Assembly: GCA_027704905.1 (NCBI GenBank)
Contig: CM051022.1
Location: 10,587,469 to 10,651,468 of the forward strand
Source of the DNA: Muraenolepis orangiensis
Lineage: Eukaryota > Chordata > Actinopteri > Gadiformes > Muraenolepididae
Direction of reading: 5' to 3'
DNA length: 64,000 nucleotides
Part shown: in pieces, positions 57,613 to 64,000 of the stretch
How the letters are laid out: the number at the start of each line of letters is the position of its first letter
Position numbering within the stretch: position 1 is the stretch's first letter
Program-made: the position numbers and the translations under genes
Notes under the pieces: model-generated
Database searches by the model: none
The model's input: only the letters and a program-made list of their open reading frames with translations
What the model was told of the DNA's origin: nothing

Positions 57613-58814
57613 ATGCGGGTGTACACATGCACACACAATCAAGGGGAGCAAAATGCGAGTGTGTGTGTGTGTGTGTGTGGAGACAGACATCCACACACAG
57701 ATGGCTGTCCACACAGTCAGTTAAACACACGCACACGCACACACACACAAACACACAAAAAAAACTAGACTTAGCAAAAACACACACACACTTAGACTCA
57801 TACCGGCATGACACAGACCGTTGCAACACACACACACACACACACACACACAGTGGTATCACTTAGCTCCTGTCAGGCACTCAGACACACGTAACCGGCG
57901 CTCATGCAATCTGGAGCTAAGCTTAGCCGGACTCAGTCTCTCCTTTAGCTCTCTGTCGACACGCCACACGAGAGTATTGCTTCACGAGAGAAACACACTC
58001 ACTGCTTACTACTAGAATGTTCTGCAGTGTTGCCAAACGCCCGCCTCATCCACAGCCCAACAGGTCACCAACCCAAGCAGGGGGAGCTTATATGTTACAT
58101 ACTGTACGGTCAGACTTGTGTTGACTTTGAATGACTTTGACTCTCAACATCCACCCAATAAACAAAAGCAAATGCAACCACAGAGCAGTCTTTACAAAGT
58201 TCTACAACGTTTCGATTATTATTATTATTATTTTTTTTTTAAAGTCAGTTAGGATTTACAGTATAGTCGTCCAAGTGTAATTTTGTTATCTTCTTACCTC
58301 GAGGAAAAGCATCACGTTTCTCTCAGCCAAAACAAAGCCAGGTCCAGGGGCCTTTTTATTTAATTTAGAAAAATCCCACAGTCACTACGCTGATGTTCTG
58401 GCTTCCATGTCCGAGAGGCCGGGGCAAACAACCAGACAGGTTCTCCCCCTCGAAGAAGAAAAAGTATTGCACCTTTGACAAAGAATAGAAAATAACTGAC
58501 GACATGTATATACTATATCCCTTCTCCTCCTCTGAAATCCTCTCTTCTCTCTTTCAGCCTCATCTGCCGTTTATGGTCGTCATGGAAACCAACGATGGAC
58601 GTGGTCCAACGAGCGTGCGCGCAAGAGAGAGTGATGGTGATGCCTCTGTCTATCTTTAAAGTGTCCCTGATTCCGGTGAGTGTGAGTGAGCGGGGCGAGA
58701 GAGAGTGACTGCAAAATGAACTATGTGAGCCTCTCTTGAGGAGGTGTGTGTGTGTGTTTGTGGGTGTGTGTGCTCCCTGGGGGTTGTCCAAGCCTGTATA
58801 AGCCCCTCCCTCGA

Positions 58815-59127
<313 letters not shown>

Positions 59128-59182
59128 CAGAGTCAACAACACCCAGCCCCCAATTTCTAGCCTGCAGCCCAACACCACCACC

Positions 59183-59230
59183 ACCTCCTCCTCCTCCTCC
59201 TCCTCCTCCTCCTCTCCTCTCCTCCTCCTC

Positions 59231-59256
<26 letters not shown>
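59183..59256. repeat. (CTC)n trinucleotide tract
   Basis: About 74 bp of CTC repeat with one frame slip. Confidence 0.95.
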
Positions 59257-59261
<5 letters not shown>

Positions 59262-59477
59262 TCCCACCTCCTCCGAGGTGGTGGCCCTGTCCCGTGGAGT
59301 CAGTCAGTCAGTTCACTGTCAAATGTATTTAGTCATTTCTTTCTCCAGTTTTTTATTTCACTCTTTCACTTCTTTCTTTCGTTCATTCTTTGTTTGTTCT
59401 GTCATTCTTTCTTTCTTTCTTTCTTTCTTTCACTCATTCATCATTTCTTTCATTCTTTCTTTGTTTCACTTGTTCAT

Positions 59478-59622
<145 letters not shown>

Positions 59623-59778
59623 CTCTTTTTAGTTTTTTATTTCGGTTTACATTCTTCAGTTCTTTTCTGCGTTAATTGTTGTTATTTATTTAGTTCGCTC
59701 TTTCATTATTTTGTTCTTTCCTGGGTTCTTTCTAGATAAAAGAAAAAGCTATAGAAATGCCACACGTGGGTGGGTGTA

Positions 59779-59889
<111 letters not shown>

Positions 59890-60394
59890 ATGGACCTAAT
59901 GGGGATGACTGGGTAGCAGGGTAATCCTTCCTCTCAAGTCATCCAAGGTTAGGCTCAAGGCCACCAACCCCATCTTGGGGTCCCGGGTTCTCACGGGCGG
60001 TGGCTTCTAGAAAGTTCTTCTGCTGCAAAATCCCCGTGAGCCACCACACCCCCTTTTCACGCACATACGCAGGGACACACGCACACGCTCACATTCACAC
60101 ACATACACACACACACACACACAAGCACGCACGCACACACACCCAAGCACGCACGCACGCACGCACACACATACACAACAGCCACACAGAACAATGGGGA
60201 TCCCCAAGCTCATGTCTCACATTGATGATGTCATCATCCAATAAGGACACTTCCCCCTGGAGGAAACTTTTTGTGAAAGTAGATTTAGTTTGTAGATTCA
60301 GAGCAAACTGCACGGGAACAGGCCTGCAGACGCAGAATACTTTGGCTTTTGAACGCTAGGTTATCCTTCAACATATCAACATACAACATATGAA

Positions 60395-60470
60395 ATCGGA
60401 AGCAAGCATTCCATTGTACTTGTTGCAAATGGCAATAAAGAAACATCTTGAACATCTTCAATCTTAAATA
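60395..60470 (+). mobile_element. LINE 3' tail fragment
   Basis: 'gcattccattgtacttgttg', 'caaatggcaataaagaaaca' and 'tcttgaacatcttcaatctt' are the plus-strand form of the tail at 8510-8580. Confidence 0.65.
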
Positions 60471-60606
60471 ATATAAACTATGCACAAATTATACAAATGT
60501 CTGCATTGCTCATAATTGTCTGCATTGATTTTGTGTTGTGCTTTGGCAGTTTGTTCAAGCCAGGATACACAACCCAACCTCTTGTGTCTAGGTGGGGGGG
60601 GGGGGG

Positions 60607-60618
60607 AGAGAGAGAGAG

Positions 60619-60700
<82 letters not shown>
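60607..60700. repeat. (GA)n microsatellite
   Basis: About 94 bp of GA after a poly-G run. Confidence 0.97.
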
Positions 60701-60702
<2 letters not shown>

Positions 60703-60839
60703 GGAGTGATGTATTTGGACAAGGTCTTCCACCATCAGTCATTGTGAAAGGTAAGAAAAGCTGCCATGTATTCACTTAAAGAGTCCAAAATGACTAATGA
60801 GTTTGTGCACAATTGTCTAACACACAAAGCACCCCCACC

Positions 60840-60979
<140 letters not shown>

Positions 60980-61054
60980 CGGCTGAAGAATGGTAACTGG
61001 TGGCGATAGCGAGTCAAGTTTTTCAGGTGGTCTTGGCAGAACTGCCTATAATCC

Positions 61055-61173
<119 letters not shown>

Positions 61174-61315
61174 TCGCGCGCGTGCACTGGAGGTCAACCT
61201 GGTACACTTGTGTGTGGTAATTCCATGTCTGGAAATCTCATTTTGGTTGAAGAGGAAAGATGACTCTCTGATTTAAACCACACACACACACACCGTTCAC
61301 AGATCCATAGAGACA

Positions 61316-61475
<160 letters not shown>

Positions 61476-62138
61476 GAGTAGACCTTCGGGTCTCTCAAAA
61501 CCGAGCTCCCTCTTCGAGGGGAAGCGCGCTTTTGGTGGCCAGGGATGGATGGATGTTGGGTGTGACAGTAGGGTTGGGTGAGGTGGGGTGGGGGTGCATA
61601 GTAGGGGGTCACGGGACCCCAGAGCACCCGCCATCCACAGCCAGGTCAACCCCCCCCCCCCACCCCCATTTGTATCCGACTGGGGTCTCTTAAGTGCACG
61701 CTAATTAGTTTAGAATAAAACGTCAGCCGACGTCACAGGCGGTTGTGTGACATCTCTCGTATACCCATAGCCCTGTTCCTTGACACCGGGAGGTTAACAC
61801 ATTAAAAAAAAAAATAACGTCTTTAATAACGCCAGGAAGTTCCACTGGGGAAGACACCTCAGGGGGGAGGGTCGTCTTGTCGCTTCCTCTCTTCCCATTG
61901 TAAACCAGCCCCCCCCCCCCCCCTCTCATCCTCATCCTCTCAGACAATCTCTCAAACAGCCCCGGCAGGTCGCTGGACATGAGCCTGAATGGATGTCTGT
62001 CCATTCATCCCGGCGAGCCGGCGCTTGCCCCGCGAGCTAACTAATGGAGAGTTTATGCGGTGACCTCTCACCCCAGTACTTGCAAACACAAACACATGGT
62101 GCCTTAAATAGCCAGTCCCCTACTACCCCCCCCCCCTC

Positions 62139-62141
<3 letters not shown>

Positions 62142-62192
<51 letters not shown>
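62142..62192. repeat. (AC)n microsatellite
   Basis: About 50 bp, uninterrupted. Confidence 0.95.
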
Positions 62193-62195
<3 letters not shown>

Positions 62196-62324
62196 TCTCA
62201 TTTCAAAGTAGCACACGACTTTATTGCGTCTTTTCAGTTCCCCTGGCGAATGCGGCTGCGATACATACAGACATGGATTACTGGCCTCTTCTGTTTGCTT
62301 TTCGAAACTCGAAACCCAGTCTAG

Positions 62325-62329
<5 letters not shown>

Positions 62330-62410
<81 letters not shown>
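62330..62410. repeat. (CA)n microsatellite with one break
   Basis: About 80 bp of CA with a single CC break near 62374. Confidence 0.95.
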
Positions 62411-62411
<1 letters not shown>

Positions 62412-62802
62412 CGAGCTGCGCAAACACACTCCCTCGTCGCTGCACAATGATACAATGATATTCCCCCCCGCCCCTCCTTCCCCGTGTAAAGGCAGTGCCA
62501 CTGCCTGCCTTTACACTTCAGCGTAGCTCGATTGTGCTAAAGAGGGGACCCGTTGAAGCACTGTTTGTCTTCAGAACGGCTCTTGTGTTCAGCAAAAGTC
62601 ATCATCTTCGATATACCCTACCCCCCCCCCGCCCCCCCGGGTTGTATACGCCCCCTCACGTCTTGTGCATGCGACCCCGGTTGGCCCTTGGAAACTACAG
62701 TTAACCTTCAATGCTAATGCCGGCGACTGTCTGACTCTGTCTGGGGGTAGCGTGAAGGGCTTGACAATGGTGTGATATGTATGTACTGTATGTATGTGTA
62801 CT

Positions 62803-62923
<121 letters not shown>

Positions 62924-63020
62924 CGGTGTGTGACGACGCGGGACACGTGAAATTGCTTCACCGTCGCGGTGCAGCAATCGCTTTTGCATACAGGGGATAT
63001 GCAAAGCTTCTCTCCGACGC

Positions 63021-63023
<3 letters not shown>

Positions 63024-63078
<55 letters not shown>
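63024..63078. repeat. (TA)27 microsatellite
   Basis: Uninterrupted TA tract, self-complementary. Confidence 0.97.
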
Positions 63079-63082
<4 letters not shown>

Positions 63083-63670
63083 TCAAATTTATTTGGAGAT
63101 GTTCAAATTCAATGTATTCAATGACCAAAATTTTGTTTTTTCTTGATGAGTCTTTCATTTATATGTCGATAACTCAGCTTTGTGCAGTGATCCCTTCCTT
63201 ACTTGTCATTCCTACCTCCTACACGGTCACCTCACAGGATAAGCCCGGGCACATCCGCTGGTCCCTGGACAGCACAGTGCAAACCTCACTCATAAAGCCA
63301 TTGCGATGCAAATGCCCAAATTAGCATCGACGACTGACCAACAGCCCTCACACCTCGACTTGAACGGCATCGTTTGTGAGCCAAGGAATTCAAACCAAAG
63401 TGGTCTATCTCCATGGCTATTACCACCACCGTGTTTTTTTAATAGGCCATTATACCAGGCCATGTATCCATCGAACATCTGGGTCGACACTCCTACTGTG
63501 CCATGTCAATTTTGAGAAATACGTCTTGTAATGGCAAATCACGCTCACACCTGGTGTGTGTGTGATAGGGATCCTTTAAACACGAGGTAACACACTTGAC
63601 CTCTTCCCTCTTCGTCACGTCACGCATATACACACACACCGACTAAACCAGCCAACCGGCTCAACCAACA

Positions 63671-63690
63671 CACCCCCCCCCCCCCCCCCA

Positions 63691-63750
<60 letters not shown>
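63671..63750. repeat. Poly-C then (CA)n
   Basis: About 18 C then about 60 bp of CA. A similar poly-C/(CA)n pair follows at 63828-63910. Confidence 0.95.
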
Positions 63751-63752
<2 letters not shown>

Positions 63753-63834
63753 GACACACTCCGACCTGCTTGACACAAAGACCCCAAAGCACGCATCTCA
63801 TTTGACATCCATCATTGACCCCTTTAGCCCCCCC

Positions 63835-63881
<47 letters not shown>

Positions 63882-63980
63882 ACACCACACACACACCCCC
63901 ACACACATACCTCTTTCACACACTGATGGTCATTCTGCTCGGCCTCACACCGCTACAATCGGCGAGTTAAGGGTTAGGGC

Positions 63981-64000
63981 GGGGGGGGGGGGGGGGGGGG
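63981..64000. repeat. Poly-G run at the right edge
   Basis: The window ends inside a G homopolymer of at least 20 bases. Confidence 0.97.

Overview
This is nuclear DNA from a ray-finned (teleost) fish. The evidence is spliced genes with GT-AG introns, a vertebrate gene order, teleost-type tRNA-derived SINEs, L2/CR1-like LINE remnants and hAT elements, and an exceptionally high load of dinucleotide microsatellites. Such microsatellite density is known from cod-like fishes, but the species cannot be read from this window. No bacterial operon, CRISPR array, phage or other exotic system was found.

Four protein-coding genes can be rebuilt exon by exon, with splice phases that agree. They are yaf2 (minus strand, first two coding exons, rest beyond the left edge), zcrb1 (minus, complete, 7 coding exons, 225 aa), pphln1 (plus, 8 coding exons, about 401 aa) and prickle1 (minus, 7 coding exons, 954 aa). 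From memory, this is the same order and orientation as the human chromosome 12 block YAF2-ZCRB1-PPHLN1-PRICKLE1, so the block is conserved synteny.

Layout: 1-5.6 kb is yaf2 intron 2; 5.6-6.7 kb holds yaf2 exons 2 and 1 and a CCAAT/E-box promoter; 6.7-7.9 kb is intergenic with a 30-bp minisatellite; 7.9-13.5 kb is zcrb1, whose last intron holds a broken LINE; 13.5-15.1 kb is a CpG-containing segment bracketed by direct repeats, the probable shared zcrb1/pphln1 promoter region; 16.7-41.2 kb is pphln1, with introns full of SINEs, LINE ends, nested hAT elements and long microsatellites; 41.2-53.9 kb is prickle1, tail-to-tail with pphln1; 53.9-64 kb is upstream or 5'-intron sequence of prickle1, almost wholly simple repeats, where no first exon was recognised.

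The genes do not form a pathway. yaf2 (Polycomb PRC1) and pphln1 (HUSH complex) both act in chromatin silencing, zcrb1 is a minor-spliceosome RNA-binding protein, and prickle1 is a planar cell polarity scaffold. The most notable points are an in-frame 15-bp minisatellite in pphln1, a pphln1 start codon apparently split by an intron, a conserved pphln1 segment that could not be found, a polyhistidine tract in prickle1, a hAT element nested in a hAT element with a perfect outer 8-bp target duplication, and the microsatellite load itself.
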